Part shown: piece by piece, positions 26,031 through 34,263 of the stretch
How positions within the stretch are numbered: position 1 is the stretch's first letter
Layout of the letters: every line of letters begins with the position of its first letter
Assembly (NCBI GenBank): GCA_902765485.1
Contig: CACWZZ010000013.1
Coordinates: 1 to 64,000 of the forward strand
DNA: 64,000 nucleotides
From: an uncultured Bacteroidales bacterium
Lineage (GTDB): Bacteria; Bacteroidota; Bacteroidia; Bacteroidales; Paludibacteraceae
Direction of reading: 5' to 3'
Made by a program: the position numbers and the translations under genes
Notes under the pieces: generated by a model
Seen by the model: the letters and a program-made list of their open reading frames with translations, nothing else
The model's database searches: none
Told to the model about the DNA's origin: nothing

Positions 26031-27278
26031 CTCATAGTGCATTACTTTCGCAGGGCTGATTTTCGCAATGATCATAGAGGGCAAAAGAAGAATCAGCAGA
26101 GACAGTATAATAGTCATTATATTGAGCGCCAGCAGCCATCCCCAAGGGAACGCAATCGGCACATACGAGACATAATACGTAGCGGCATCAAGGGGGATGA
26201 TATGGGTATAATACTGGATTGCCGCCAGAGCAAATCCGATGAGATTGCCATAGAGCACACCCTTGCCGATCAAGAGTGCAGCCTGAGTGAGGAAAATACG
26301 ACGGATGAAACGGTTGGTAGCACCCAAGGCTTTGAGCGTGCCGATCAGTTGCACACCGTCCAAGATCAAAATGATCAGCCCCGAGACAATATTGAAACCC
26401 GCTACAAGGAGCATTAAGATAATAATAACCACTACGTTCATGTCCAACAAATCCAGCCAAGCGAAGATAGCTGGATTCTGCTCCTGCAATGTCTGCACAT
26501 AATATACATTATATCCGTCCTCGTCCAGATGGTTGACGGTAGCGAAATAGATGCGATCCGCCGTCTCGTCCAAATAGCGCGTGTCGTCCACCAAGATCTC
26601 CACGCCGGAGTAATAAGGTTCCTCGCCTTCGGCAGGAAGAGAGACCGTCAAAAGCCGCTGTGCCGTCTCCAGCGGAGCAACGACGAACAGGTCATCAAAC
26701 TGCGAAAAACCGGTCTCGTATATTCCCGATATACTAAACCGCCGCGCACGCACATCATTCTCATCCACGAAATAAGCAAAGACCGGATCCCCCACCTCCA
26801 ATTGCAGTTCACTCGCCACCGCACGGGAGAGCAGCACTTGATTCGGTTCGGCTGGCAACTCGCCTGCTACTAAATTATGCGCAAAGAAAGCCCAATAGTC
26901 CGTGCCCTTCAGCACCATGCCGTGAAACGCGCTGTCGGTCTTGAGCATGCCCGGTTTAGTCACAAACGGCGCCGCCGCTACGACATGGGGATACTGCCCC
27001 AGTTTCGTCAACAGCGAGTCCGACACAGGGATCGGTTGAAGGTCGTAGGTATTATTATTATCAAAAGAGACCACTTGGATATGTGCGCCAAATCCCGCTA
27101 CCTTTTGGGTCACCGTCTGCTTGAATCCCACGACGATACAGATTGTCAAAATCATGACCATCACGCCGACCACCATTCCGGCTAACGCAACGCGAATGGC
27201 AGGACGCGAATAACGTCCCTCTTCTTCGGCAGAAAAATAAAGTCGCATTGCCAGCGCTATTTCGGGTATCTTCGGCAT
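26028..27278 (-). CDS. FtsX/LolE-family ABC transporter permease
   Basis: A 416-residue inner-membrane permease with the MacB/FtsX layout: a membrane segment at about 32-55 (GMVVGVMVMILTICIVVGF), a large periplasmic MacB_PCD domain, and three C-terminal segments (about 285-310, 335-360, 380-405) with the conserved AIFAWLDLLDMNVVVIIILMLLVAGFN region and SLLILLLPSMIIAKISPAKVMHYE end. This is the form of LolC/E proteins that release lipoproteins, but no ATPase lies next to it, so its partner must be encoded elsewhere. It precedes the GSCFA gene on the same strand. Confidence 0.87.
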   Translation of the reverse strand: MPKIPEIALAMRLYFSAEEEGRYSRPAIRVALAGMVVGVMVMILTICIVVGFKQTVTQKVAGFGAHIQVVSFDNNNTYDLQPIPVSDSLLTKLGQYPHVVAAAPFVTKPGMLKTDSAFHGMVLKGTDYWAFFAHNLVAGELPAEPNQVLLSRAVASELQLEVGDPVFAYFVDENDVRARRFSISGIYETGFSQFDDLFVVAPLETAQRLLTVSLPAEGEEPYYSGVEILVDDTRYLDETADRIYFATVNHLDEDGYNVYYVQTLQEQNPAIFAWLDLLDMNVVVIIILMLLVAGFNIVSGLIILILDGVQLIGTLKALGATNRFIRRIFLTQAALLIGKGVLYGNLIGFALAAIQYYTHIIPLDAATYYVSYVPIAFPWGWLLALNIMTIILSLLILLLPSMIIAKISPAKVMHYE

Positions 27279-27333
27279 GATTTTTGTGGTGAATTTTACA
27301 AATACCTAGGTGTACCTAGGACAACCTATAATT

Positions 27334-27741
27334 ATGTTCAAAAAACTATCTTTTATTCTATTTATCGCCCTCATGTCGGGCGGTTTATGGGCACAAGAGC
27401 CTGCCGGTGAACGTCCTCAACGTACGCCCGAGGAGGAGGCTTTGACGCAGACCACACGGTTGGTGCGCGAGTTGGGTATTCACGACTCGGTGCGCATTGA
27501 CACGATCTATCGTATGCACCTGAAGTATGCCAAGTATCGCCAGAAGGGTCTGAGCCGCGCGGAGAACATGGAACGCATGCAAGCCATCTACGACGAGTTG
27601 AAACGACTCCTGACGAAAGAGGAGTTCGAGCGGTTTATGAACCACCCGGCGGAGCAGCCTCGCCGTCCACGCGGAGCCAATACCTTAATGCGGCAAAGAC
27701 AAGCACCGCCCACAGCGCCCCAATCAGCAGACCAACAATGA
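27334..27741 (+). CDS. Small secreted protein (DUF4890/Spy-like)
   Basis: A 135-residue protein with a signal peptide (MFKKLSFILFIALMSGGLWAQ). The mature part is helical and charged: RTPEEEALTQTTRLVRELGIHDSVRIDTIYRMHLKYAKYRQ, then LKRLLTKEEFERFMNH, an arrangement like periplasmic Spy/DUF4890 proteins with LTxxQ-type segments. Start ATG 27334 gives the signal peptide. Its last 36 codons overlap the end of the convergent PAP2 gene by 107 bp. Confidence 0.75.
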   Translation: MFKKLSFILFIALMSGGLWAQEPAGERPQRTPEEEALTQTTRLVRELGIHDSVRIDTIYRMHLKYAKYRQKGLSRAENMERMQAIYDELKRLLTKEEFERFMNHPAEQPRRPRGANTLMRQRQAPPTAPQSADQQ

Positions 27742-28207
27742 TATCCGAGGGGTAATGCACCCCGAGATACATGCGGCTATAGCAATTCAGAGCCACCCAG
27801 GTCATCAGACTTGCGGTGGCTGTTTTGTTTCTGTACAGCAAGCTGAACAGCAATCCGCACGCCATCGTGTTCGCTGCATGCGAGGAGCAAAAACCGTATC
27901 TTCCGCCTGTGTATCCGTTCACCAGATGCAGCGGATCGAGCGCCGGTTCATGCGTGGGACGCAAGCGGCACACAAGCGGTTTTATCAGCCCGCTGCAAAG
28001 CCAGTCGCTAAGCCCCACCGCTATACCAAAACCGATCAAGATCACCAGCACGGTTCTCCAGTTGCGGTATTTCCATGCAATCAGCCCCGCCAGCAGTACA
28101 TAGAGCGGAATCCAAGTCTTTGCGCGGCTGATCGTCCACATCGCGCTATCCAACCATGGCGCCCAATGACCGTTGATCCATAGTAATATGTCTGCGTCAA
28201 TATTCAA
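27635..28207 (-). CDS. PAP2-family membrane phosphatase
   Basis: A 190-residue integral membrane phosphatase for lipid-linked pyrophosphates or phosphates. The three family motifs are present: KPLVCRLRP (KxxxxxxRP), SSHAANTMACG (variant of PSGH) and SRMYLGVHYPSD (SRxxxxxHxxxD). About five or six hydrophobic segments span the chain. Possible substrates are undecaprenyl pyrophosphate or phosphatidylglycerol phosphate; the sequence does not decide. It follows rsmE by 6 bp and ends inside the convergent small secreted-protein gene. Confidence 0.92.
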   Translation of the reverse strand: MNIDADILLWINGHWAPWLDSAMWTISRAKTWIPLYVLLAGLIAWKYRNWRTVLVILIGFGIAVGLSDWLCSGLIKPLVCRLRPTHEPALDPLHLVNGYTGGRYGFCSSHAANTMACGLLFSLLYRNKTATASLMTWVALNCYSRMYLGVHYPSDIIVGLLIGALWAVLVFAALRYWLRVDGEAAPPGGS

Positions 28208-28213
28208 TATTCT

Positions 28214-28921
28214 TTATTCATTGACTAATACCGCGGTATGGCAAGCCACGACCGCTGCTGTTTCGGTACGCAGCCGAGAATTGCCCAGACTGACAGGGAT
28301 AAAACCAGCCGCAAGCGCCTCAGCGATCTCTTGTTCGCTGAAATCACCCTCCGGTCCGATGAGTACCAGCACATCCCTGCCCTGTTCTATCTCGTTCTTG
28401 AGCACCCGCTTGTCCTCTTTGTAGCAATGGGCAATAAATTTCTGAAGGCTGACAACTGATTTCTGGCGGCTGATAAACTCGTCGTACGGCGTCAGTTCGT
28501 GCAGGACGGGCAAGTAAGGTGTGAGGGACTGTTTGGCGGCGGAGAGGATGATTTTCTCTAAGCGGTCGGTACGCAGCTGTTTGCGCTCCGAGAAACGGCA
28601 CAGGAGCGGTGTGATCTCGTCCACACCGATCTCCACGCATTTCTCAATCGCCCACTCCAAACGCTCTATATTCTTGGTCGGTGCTACCGCTATATGCAGA
28701 TGAAAATGATGGTGCGGCTCCTGCTTCTCGCGGCTGATGATCTCAAAATCGCAATGCTTGGGATGCGGGTTCGTGATCCGCGCCGTGTACGTAGTGCCCT
28801 TTCCATCGGTAATGAGAATCTCATCGCCGACGCTGTATCGCAGCACTCGCACGCAATGCCCGCTCTCTTCCTCCGAGAGCGTCTGCTTGGTTTCTATGTC
28901 CGGACAATAAAACAAATACAT
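28214..28921 (-). CDS. rsmE: 16S rRNA (uracil-1498-N3)-methyltransferase
   Basis: SAM-dependent SPOUT methyltransferase of 235 residues that methylates U1498 of 16S rRNA. N-terminal PUA-like domain (HCVRVLRYSVGDEILITDGKG) and C-terminal knot domain with LIGPEGDFSEQEI and SLGNSRLRTETAA, the SAM-binding signature. In the ffh-folD-prfA operon; 19 bp after prfA. Confidence 0.96.
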   Translation of the reverse strand: MYLFYCPDIETKQTLSEEESGHCVRVLRYSVGDEILITDGKGTTYTARITNPHPKHCDFEIISREKQEPHHHFHLHIAVAPTKNIERLEWAIEKCVEIGVDEITPLLCRFSERKQLRTDRLEKIILSAAKQSLTPYLPVLHELTPYDEFISRQKSVVSLQKFIAHCYKEDKRVLKNEIEQGRDVLVLIGPEGDFSEQEIAEALAAGFIPVSLGNSRLRTETAAVVACHTAVLVNE

Positions 28922-28940
28922 CGTATTTGTAGTTTGTAGT

Positions 28941-30041
28941 TTACAATTCCGATTCCTTAAGTCGCTCGGCGTTTTCGGCTACTTGCAGGGCATCGATGAC
29001 GCCTTGTATATCGCCGTCCATGAACGCCGCGAGGTTATAAACCGTATATCCGATACGATGGTCGGTGATACGTCCTTGCGGGTAGTTGTACGTGCGGATC
29101 TTGGCGGAGCGGTCACCCGTGGAAACCATGGTCTTGCGGCGCGCAGCGATGTCGTCGATATATTTCTGGTGCTCCTTATCATATATCTGCGTGCGCAGGC
29201 GCGAGAGCGCGCGTTCCTTATTCTTCGGCTGGTCGCGTGTCTCGGTACACTCAATCAGGATCTCCTGCACTTCACCCGTGTTGGGGTTCCGCCAGTTATA
29301 ACGCAGCCGCACGCCGGACTCCACCTTGTTGACGTTCTGTCCTCCGGCACCGCCGGAACGGAAAGTCTCCCATTTGATTTCGCCTTCGTTGATATGCACT
29401 TCGAACTCGTCCGCTTCGGGCAGCACGGCTACCGTCGCAGCCGAGGTATGCACGCGTCCCTGGGTCTCCGTCACCGGCACTCGCTGCACGCGGTGGACGC
29501 CGGATTCATATTTGAGCGTGCCATAGACGTTCACGCCCGTCACATTGAAGATGATCTCTTTGTATCCTCCGGAAGCGCCTTCGGTGAAAGACGAAACGGT
29601 GTATTTGAATCCCTTGATTTCAAAATACTTGGTGTACATGCGGAAGAGGTCTCCGGCAAAGATCGCCGCCTCGTCGCCGCCCGTACCGCCGCGAATCTCC
29701 ATTACTACGTTCTTGCCGTCTTCGGGATCTTGCGGCAGGAGTTGCAACTTCAACTCTTCCTCCAGCTTCGGAATCTGCGGCTCCAGTTCATCGATCTCCG
29801 CTTTCGCCATCTCTTTCAGTTCGGGATCCGACTCATTGAAAAAGAGGTCTTTGGCTGCCTGCAGGTCGGTCACGGCTTTCTTGTACCGGTGCGCACACTC
29901 CAGCACGCGTTCCAAATCATGGTAGTCGCGGTTGAGACGCACATAGCGCGCCTGATCGGCTATCACAGCCGGGTCTGTAATCAAGAGAGACACCTCGTGA
30001 AACTTCGCCTCCAGTCCTTCTATTTTTGATAAAATATCCAA
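28941..30041 (-). CDS. prfA: Peptide chain release factor 1
   Basis: Releases peptides at UAA and UAG. The 366-residue protein carries GGQ in RSGGAGGQNVNKVESGVRL (catalytic loop), the RF1-type codon-recognition region RVQRVPVTETQGRVHTSAATVAVLPE, and the helical N-terminal domain. The recognition tripeptide reads PVT in place of the usual PxT with Ala, which still fits PxT. The start is TTG or GTG-type-free ATG in MDILSKIEGLEAKF. It is in the ffh operon, 21 bp after folD. Confidence 0.96.
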   Translation of the reverse strand: MDILSKIEGLEAKFHEVSLLITDPAVIADQARYVRLNRDYHDLERVLECAHRYKKAVTDLQAAKDLFFNESDPELKEMAKAEIDELEPQIPKLEEELKLQLLPQDPEDGKNVVMEIRGGTGGDEAAIFAGDLFRMYTKYFEIKGFKYTVSSFTEGASGGYKEIIFNVTGVNVYGTLKYESGVHRVQRVPVTETQGRVHTSAATVAVLPEADEFEVHINEGEIKWETFRSGGAGGQNVNKVESGVRLRYNWRNPNTGEVQEILIECTETRDQPKNKERALSRLRTQIYDKEHQKYIDDIAARRKTMVSTGDRSAKIRTYNYPQGRITDHRIGYTVYNLAAFMDGDIQGVIDALQVAENAERLKESEL

Positions 30042-30062
30042 TGTTTTACAAATTAATAAATG

Positions 30063-30971
30063 TCAAATGTCAAATTTCAAATCATACGCCTGCAATGTGT
30101 TTTGCAGCAGGCTGACTATTGTCATCGGTCCCACTCCGCCGGGCACAGGGGTGATTGCTCCGGCGATAGGCTCCACGTGTTCGAAATCGACATCGCCGAC
30201 GAGCCGGTAACCCTTCGGCGAAGCGGGATCGTCCACTCGGTTAATTCCCACATCAACGATGGTCGCGCCGGGTTTGACCATCTCTGCGGTCAGCAGCTTC
30301 GGACTGCCTGCGGCTACAATGATGATATCCGCCGTGCGGCAAATAGAAGCCAGATCTTGGGTCTTGGAATGGCAGATGGTGACCGTGGCGTCGCCTAACG
30401 AAGAAGCGCTCATGCCAGGCAGACTCAGATACGGACGCTGCATCAACAGCAAAGCAACGGGTTTTCCGACGATATTGGAACGTCCGATCACTACCACATG
30501 CTTACCCTCCGTCGGAATGTTATACCGCGCCAGCAGTTCGCGGATACCGCGGGGCGTGGCGCTGATGATAGACGGCAGCCCCTGAACGGTCCTGCCCACA
30601 TTCTCCGGCGTCAAACCGTCCACATCCTTGCGGTAGTCGATGGCGGTAAGGATTTTCGTCTCGCATATATGTTCCGGCAGAGGCAGTTGCACAATGAAAC
30701 CGTCTATTGCAGGGTCGTTGTTGAGCCGTTGCACTTCGGCAAGCAGTTCCGTCTCCGTCACCTCGCTTTCGAACGCGATCTTCTCCGCCTCAATACCCAC
30801 TTCGGCGCAAGCCTTGATCTTGTTTGCCACATAGGTCTCACTCGCGGGGTTATGTCCTACAATCACGATCGCCAGTTTCGGCGCACGCTTGCCTGCCGCG
30901 CGGAGCGCCTCTATCTGCTCCCGCAACTCGCCGCGGATCTCGGCTGCTATTTTCTTGCCGTCTAAAATCAT
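30063..30971 (-). CDS. folD: Methylenetetrahydrofolate dehydrogenase/cyclohydrolase
   Basis: Bifunctional one-carbon enzyme (302 residues) interconverting methylene- and formyl-tetrahydrofolate. It shows DPAIDGFIVQLPLPEHI, the cofactor segment VIGRSNIVGKPVALLL and PKLLTAEMVKPGATIVDVGIN, and PVPGGVGPMTIVSLLQNT. Start ATG 30971 (MILDGKKIAAEIRGEL) overlaps the stop of the upstream membrane gene in ATGA. Its last residues, DLKFDI and stop, are coded by a 7-bp repeat (TTTGACA type), so the C-terminus has grown or been trimmed with the repeat. Confidence 0.97.
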   Translation of the reverse strand: MILDGKKIAAEIRGELREQIEALRAAGKRAPKLAIVIVGHNPASETYVANKIKACAEVGIEAEKIAFESEVTETELLAEVQRLNNDPAIDGFIVQLPLPEHICETKILTAIDYRKDVDGLTPENVGRTVQGLPSIISATPRGIRELLARYNIPTEGKHVVVIGRSNIVGKPVALLLMQRPYLSLPGMSASSLGDATVTICHSKTQDLASICRTADIIIVAAGSPKLLTAEMVKPGATIVDVGINRVDDPASPKGYRLVGDVDFEHVEPIAGAITPVPGGVGPMTIVSLLQNTLQAYDLKFDI

Positions 30972-31477
30972 TTGCCTTCCTCCTTCAACCTTTCCTGTTC
31001 CTTCTCGTGTTTTTTCTCCCATCGCATCACTTTGAATTCCTCCCAAATCTTCTTCCATTCGCGTTTGGTGATATACCATTTGTCTTCGCGTTTGGGCGGA
31101 CGGTAAACAGGTCGTGTCTCGATCTGCACATTGCGTTTGAGTGAATCCACGTTGTATGCCTGCGCGAGGCTGTCACCTAATAAGATCGCGTCCTGTTCGT
31201 CGGCTTTGTGAATCCGCAGTTCGTCCACTTTCATCTCCGTAGCCGGGTCGTCGTTCGGCATGGCGCGCAACTCATCGGCGAACATCCGCACCAGTTTGTA
31301 CGCTCCGAATCCAAGTACAGCCACCAAGATCACAATCAGCCCGTAATACGCCTGTTTGTCCTTCATCCGCACAGCTCCACCGATACCGTTGTTGGCAGAG
31401 CGATATGAATACGAGCTATGCCGCCGTTTCTCTTTCTTCTCTCCCCATCCGGGCTGATATGTCTTCTCCTCTTTCAA
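30968..31477 (-). CDS. Single-pass membrane protein of unknown function
   Basis: A 169-residue protein: basic N-terminal tail (about 1-37), one membrane helix (AYYGLIVILVAVLGFGAYKLV, about 43-64), then an extracytoplasmic or cytoplasmic part ending in a highly charged helix (KWYITKREWKKIWEEFKVMRWEKKHEKEQERLKEEGK). Possible starts are TTG at 31477 inside the CTTTCAA repeat, or ATG 31366 directly before the membrane helix. It lies between ffh and folD and overlaps folD by 4 nt. Unknown family. Confidence 0.68.
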   Translation of the reverse strand: MKEEKTYQPGWGEKKEKRRHSSYSYRSANNGIGGAVRMKDKQAYYGLIVILVAVLGFGAYKLVRMFADELRAMPNDDPATEMKVDELRIHKADEQDAILLGDSLAQAYNVDSLKRNVQIETRPVYRPPKREDKWYITKREWKKIWEEFKVMRWEKKHEKEQERLKEEGK

Positions 31478-31478
31478 C

Positions 31479-31532
31479 TTTCAACTTTCAACTTTCCTCT
31501 TTCAACTTTCAACTTTCAACTTTCAACTCTCA
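31479..31532. repeat. 7-bp repeat (CTTTCAA) between ffh and the membrane gene
   Basis: About seven copies of CTTTCAA in two blocks separated by CTTTCCT. In the sense direction AAAGTTG/TTGAAAG includes TGA in each frame and a TTG usable as start codon. Confidence 0.88.
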
Positions 31533-31533
31533 A

Positions 31534-32838
31534 TTACCTTCTCCTTCCTCCCATCTGCTGCACTTTGCGCATCATTTTGGCGGTCTGGTCAAACTGCTTC
31601 AGGAAACGGTTAAGGGCTACTATATCCACTCCTGCACCGCGCGCGATACGCGCTTTGCGGCTGCCGTTCAGGATTGCAGGGTTAGCACGCTCTTCCGGCG
31701 TCATGGAGTTGATCATTGCCTCGATCGGTTTGAACGCGTCGTCGCTGATCTCCACGCCTTTCAGCGCTTTGTCCATGCCCGGGATCATACCCATCAACTC
31801 TTTCATCGAACCCATCTTCTTGATCTGCGCCAGCTGACCCAAGAAGTCATTGAAATCAAACTGGTTCTTGGCGATTTTCTTGCTGATCCGGCGAGCCTCG
31901 GCTTCGTCGTATTGCTCCTGCGCACGCTCGACGAGCGAAACGACATCACCCATTCCGAGTATTCGGTCCGCCATACGCGCAGGGTGGAAGACGTCGAGCG
32001 CCTCCATTTTCTCGCCCGTTCCGATGAACTTGATCGGTTTATCTACTACCGAACGGATCGAGAGTGCCGCACCACCGCGGGCGTCGCCGTCCAATTTGGT
32101 CAGTACCACGCCGTCGAAATCGATGCGGTCGTTAAACTCCTTGGCGGTGTTGACGGCGTCCTGTCCGGTCATGGCATCGACCACGAACAGCGTCTCGCTC
32201 GGTGTGATCGCTTCTTTGATAGCAGCGATCTCCTGCATCATCTGCTCATCTACCGCCAGACGTCCGGCAGTATCGACGATCACTACGTCATAACCCATCC
32301 GTTTCGCCTCGGCGATCGCCGCCTGCGCTTTTTTCACGGGATTCGTCTCGTCCAGACCGAGATAGACGTTCGCTTTGATCTGCTCGCCCAACACGCGCAA
32401 CTGCTCGATAGCCGCAGGCCTGTACACGTCGCAGGCTACCAGCATCACACGCTTGTTCTTTTTCGTCTGAAGGTAGTTCGCCAGCTTGGCGGCAAAAGTC
32501 GTCTTACCGCTACCCTGCAGACCGGACATCAGAATGACTGCCGGATTGCCTTTCAGGTTCACTTCCTGTGCCTCGCCGCCCATCAGCTCTGCCAGCTCGT
32601 CATGGGTGATCTTGATCATCAACTGACCCGGACGCACAGCGTTGATCACGTTCTGACCGATCGCCTTTTCCTTCACGCGGTCGGTAAACTGCTTGGCGGT
32701 CTTGTAGTTCACATCCGCCTCCAGCAAAGCCTTGCGGATGTCCTTCACAGTCTCCGCAATATTGATCTCGGTAATACGACCCTCACCTTTGAGAATCTTG
32801 AAACTTCTCTCTAATCGTTCGCTTAAATTATCAAACAT
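31534..32838 (-). CDS. ffh: Signal recognition particle protein Ffh (SRP54)
   Basis: GTPase that delivers nascent membrane proteins to the translocon. The 434 residues have the N domain, G domain with GLQGSGKTTFAAKLA (P-loop), DTAGRLAVDEQMMQEI, TKLDGDARGGAAL and TGEKMEALDVFHP, and the methionine-rich M domain ending KMMRKVQQMGGRRR. First gene of an operon running through folD, prfA, rsmE and PAP2; promoter at 32865-32896. Confidence 0.98.
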   Translation of the reverse strand: MFDNLSERLERSFKILKGEGRITEINIAETVKDIRKALLEADVNYKTAKQFTDRVKEKAIGQNVINAVRPGQLMIKITHDELAELMGGEAQEVNLKGNPAVILMSGLQGSGKTTFAAKLANYLQTKKNKRVMLVACDVYRPAAIEQLRVLGEQIKANVYLGLDETNPVKKAQAAIAEAKRMGYDVVIVDTAGRLAVDEQMMQEIAAIKEAITPSETLFVVDAMTGQDAVNTAKEFNDRIDFDGVVLTKLDGDARGGAALSIRSVVDKPIKFIGTGEKMEALDVFHPARMADRILGMGDVVSLVERAQEQYDEAEARRISKKIAKNQFDFNDFLGQLAQIKKMGSMKELMGMIPGMDKALKGVEISDDAFKPIEAMINSMTPEERANPAILNGSRKARIARGAGVDIVALNRFLKQFDQTAKMMRKVQQMGGRRR

Positions 32839-32864
32839 TTTACTCCTAATTTACATTTTGGGTG

Positions 32865-32896
32865 CAAAGGTACAATAATTTTTGCATATATGCAAA
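32865..32896 (-). promoter_or_regulatory. ffh operon promoter
   Basis: TTTGCATATATGC (from 32896), 20 bp, TACCTTTG (32872-32865) on the minus strand. Confidence 0.72.
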
Positions 32897-32976
32897 GAAA
32901 AACTGCTATTTGGCAATTTTTTACCTTATTTTTGCATAATTCCTGATTTTAAATTTATAATTTCGAATTTTTGTTG

Positions 32977-32984
32977 TACCTTTG
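32977..32984 (+). promoter_or_regulatory. -7 box of the EFR1 ferredoxin gene
   Basis: TACCTTTG 25 bp before the start codon; the matching -33 element is weak (AT-rich only). Confidence 0.5.
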
Positions 32985-33008
32985 CGCCGAAAATTCAGCT
33001 AATCTACA

Positions 33009-33797
33009 ATGGTCATTTATTTCTCCGGCACAGGAAACAGTCTTGCTATCGCACGGGCGATTGCAGAGGCGACGTTAGATCAGGTTATGCCCTTGGTGGA
33101 AGCCGTGCGGCAGGATCTGAGTAACGAAAAACGCATCGGTCTGGTCTATCCGTCCTATGATTTCAATGCGCCTCCGGCGGTGCGCAACCTCGTTCCGCGT
33201 CTGAAACTCAATCCGCAGGCGTACGTGTTCATTATTATCCCTTGCGGCGCGCAGGCGGGCAACTCCTCGTGGACAGTACGCAAACTCCTGCGGCAGAAAG
33301 GAATAGAAGTCGCATATATCCATAAGATCCGCGTGCCGGATAACAGCGCGATCGTCTTCGGACGCAATCCCAATGACCAGAAATGGAAGTTCGAACGCTT
33401 CTCCAAACGCTTGGAGACCATCGTCTCGGACATCCGCGCGGAGCGTCACGCGCATCACTATAGTTGGTGGAGTCCGCTGGCATGGATCATGGGCACCGAG
33501 CGGATGCAACAATGGATGATTCGCACCTTCCGTCCCTCGGTCAACGCAGAGAAATGTATCGGTTGCGGTATTTGCACCCGCGTCTGTCCGATGCGTAATA
33601 TCGCGCTAACCGACCGCGAGACGCCCAACGATCGGTCTACGGAGGTTGCTGCCATCGGTCCGCATTGTACTGCCTGCCTTGCCTGCCTGCATGCCTGTCC
33701 GCAGCAAGCGATCGAAGCGGGTAACAACCCCACCCTCAAAGAGCGTCAGTACCGCCATCCGCAGATCAAAACAACCGATCTATTCCTGCGCAAATGA
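33009..33797 (+). CDS. EFR1-family ferredoxin (flavodoxin-like plus 2x[4Fe-4S])
   Basis: A 262-residue redox protein. N-terminal flavodoxin-like domain (VIYFSGTGNSLAIARAIAE, FMN phosphate loop) followed by a two-cluster ferredoxin domain with CIGCGICTRVCPMRNI and CTACLACLHACPQQAI. It is a soluble electron carrier found widely in anaerobes; its partner enzyme is unknown. It stands alone between ffh and tRNA-Ser, with its own promoter. Confidence 0.92.
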   Translation: MVIYFSGTGNSLAIARAIAEATLDQVMPLVEAVRQDLSNEKRIGLVYPSYDFNAPPAVRNLVPRLKLNPQAYVFIIIPCGAQAGNSSWTVRKLLRQKGIEVAYIHKIRVPDNSAIVFGRNPNDQKWKFERFSKRLETIVSDIRAERHAHHYSWWSPLAWIMGTERMQQWMIRTFRPSVNAEKCIGCGICTRVCPMRNIALTDRETPNDRSTEVAAIGPHCTACLACLHACPQQAIEAGNNPTLKERQYRHPQIKTTDLFLRK

Positions 33798-33870
33798 CAC
33801 TCCCGAATTGCATTTTGTGCTGTCTTTGTACTGCTTTTTGACCTAAAAATGCACTATTTCGCAAAAAAAA

Positions 33871-33902
33871 TTTGCGTATATAAAAAAAAAGCAGTACCTT
33901 TG
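33871..33902 (+). promoter_or_regulatory. tRNA-Ser promoter
   Basis: TTTGCGTATATA (from 33871), A-tract, TACCTTTG (33895-33902), 27 bp before the tRNA, the same distance as at tRNA-Glu. Confidence 0.75.
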
Positions 33903-33929
33903 CACCCGCTTTTCGCCTAAAAGAGCGAA

Positions 33930-34018
33930 GGAGAGTTGTCTGAGTGGTCGAAAGAGCCGCACTCGAAATGCGGTATACGCATTACGTCGTATCGGGGGTT
34001 CGAATCCCTCACTCTCCG
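33930..34018 (+). tRNA. tRNA-Ser (anticodon CGA)
   Basis: Acceptor GGAGAGT pairs with ACTCTCC, discriminator G; anticodon stem CCGCA/TGCGG around CTCGAAA gives CGA (reads UCG); a long variable arm (TATACGCATTACGTCGTATC) as in Ser tRNAs; T arm GGGGTTCGAATCCC. CCA is not encoded. Confidence 0.95.
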
Positions 34019-34201
34019 CAAAGAAGTCCATTGGGCTTCCGTTTTATTATTGGGCGATAGGTCTGACATTGAGAGCTCGCTCTTATATGGCGGACATAGC
34101 GGACAATAATAGCAGACACATCGTGTCGTTTAGTTTCTGCTAATCACTCGGTTTCCCATGCTCTCGCTTTGCCCAGGATACCGCCGGCAGGCATTAGGGT
34201 T

Positions 34202-34242
34202 TTCGAGGTGGGATTGCCACAGGCAATGTCGGTGCCCTCGAA
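34202..34242. repeat. Nested inverted repeat downstream of tRNA-Ser
   Basis: TTCGAGG pairs with CCTCGAA and, inside, ATTGCC with GGCAAT around ACA. The end of this element includes TCGAATCCCTCA, which also occurs in the T arm/acceptor end of the tRNA at about 33999. Confidence 0.55.
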
Positions 34243-34263
34243 TCCCTCAGATACAATATATCA

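Noticed and set aside
33843-34031. A 62-codon minus-strand open frame over tRNA-Ser.
   Set aside because: It is the complement of the tRNA gene and its promoter.
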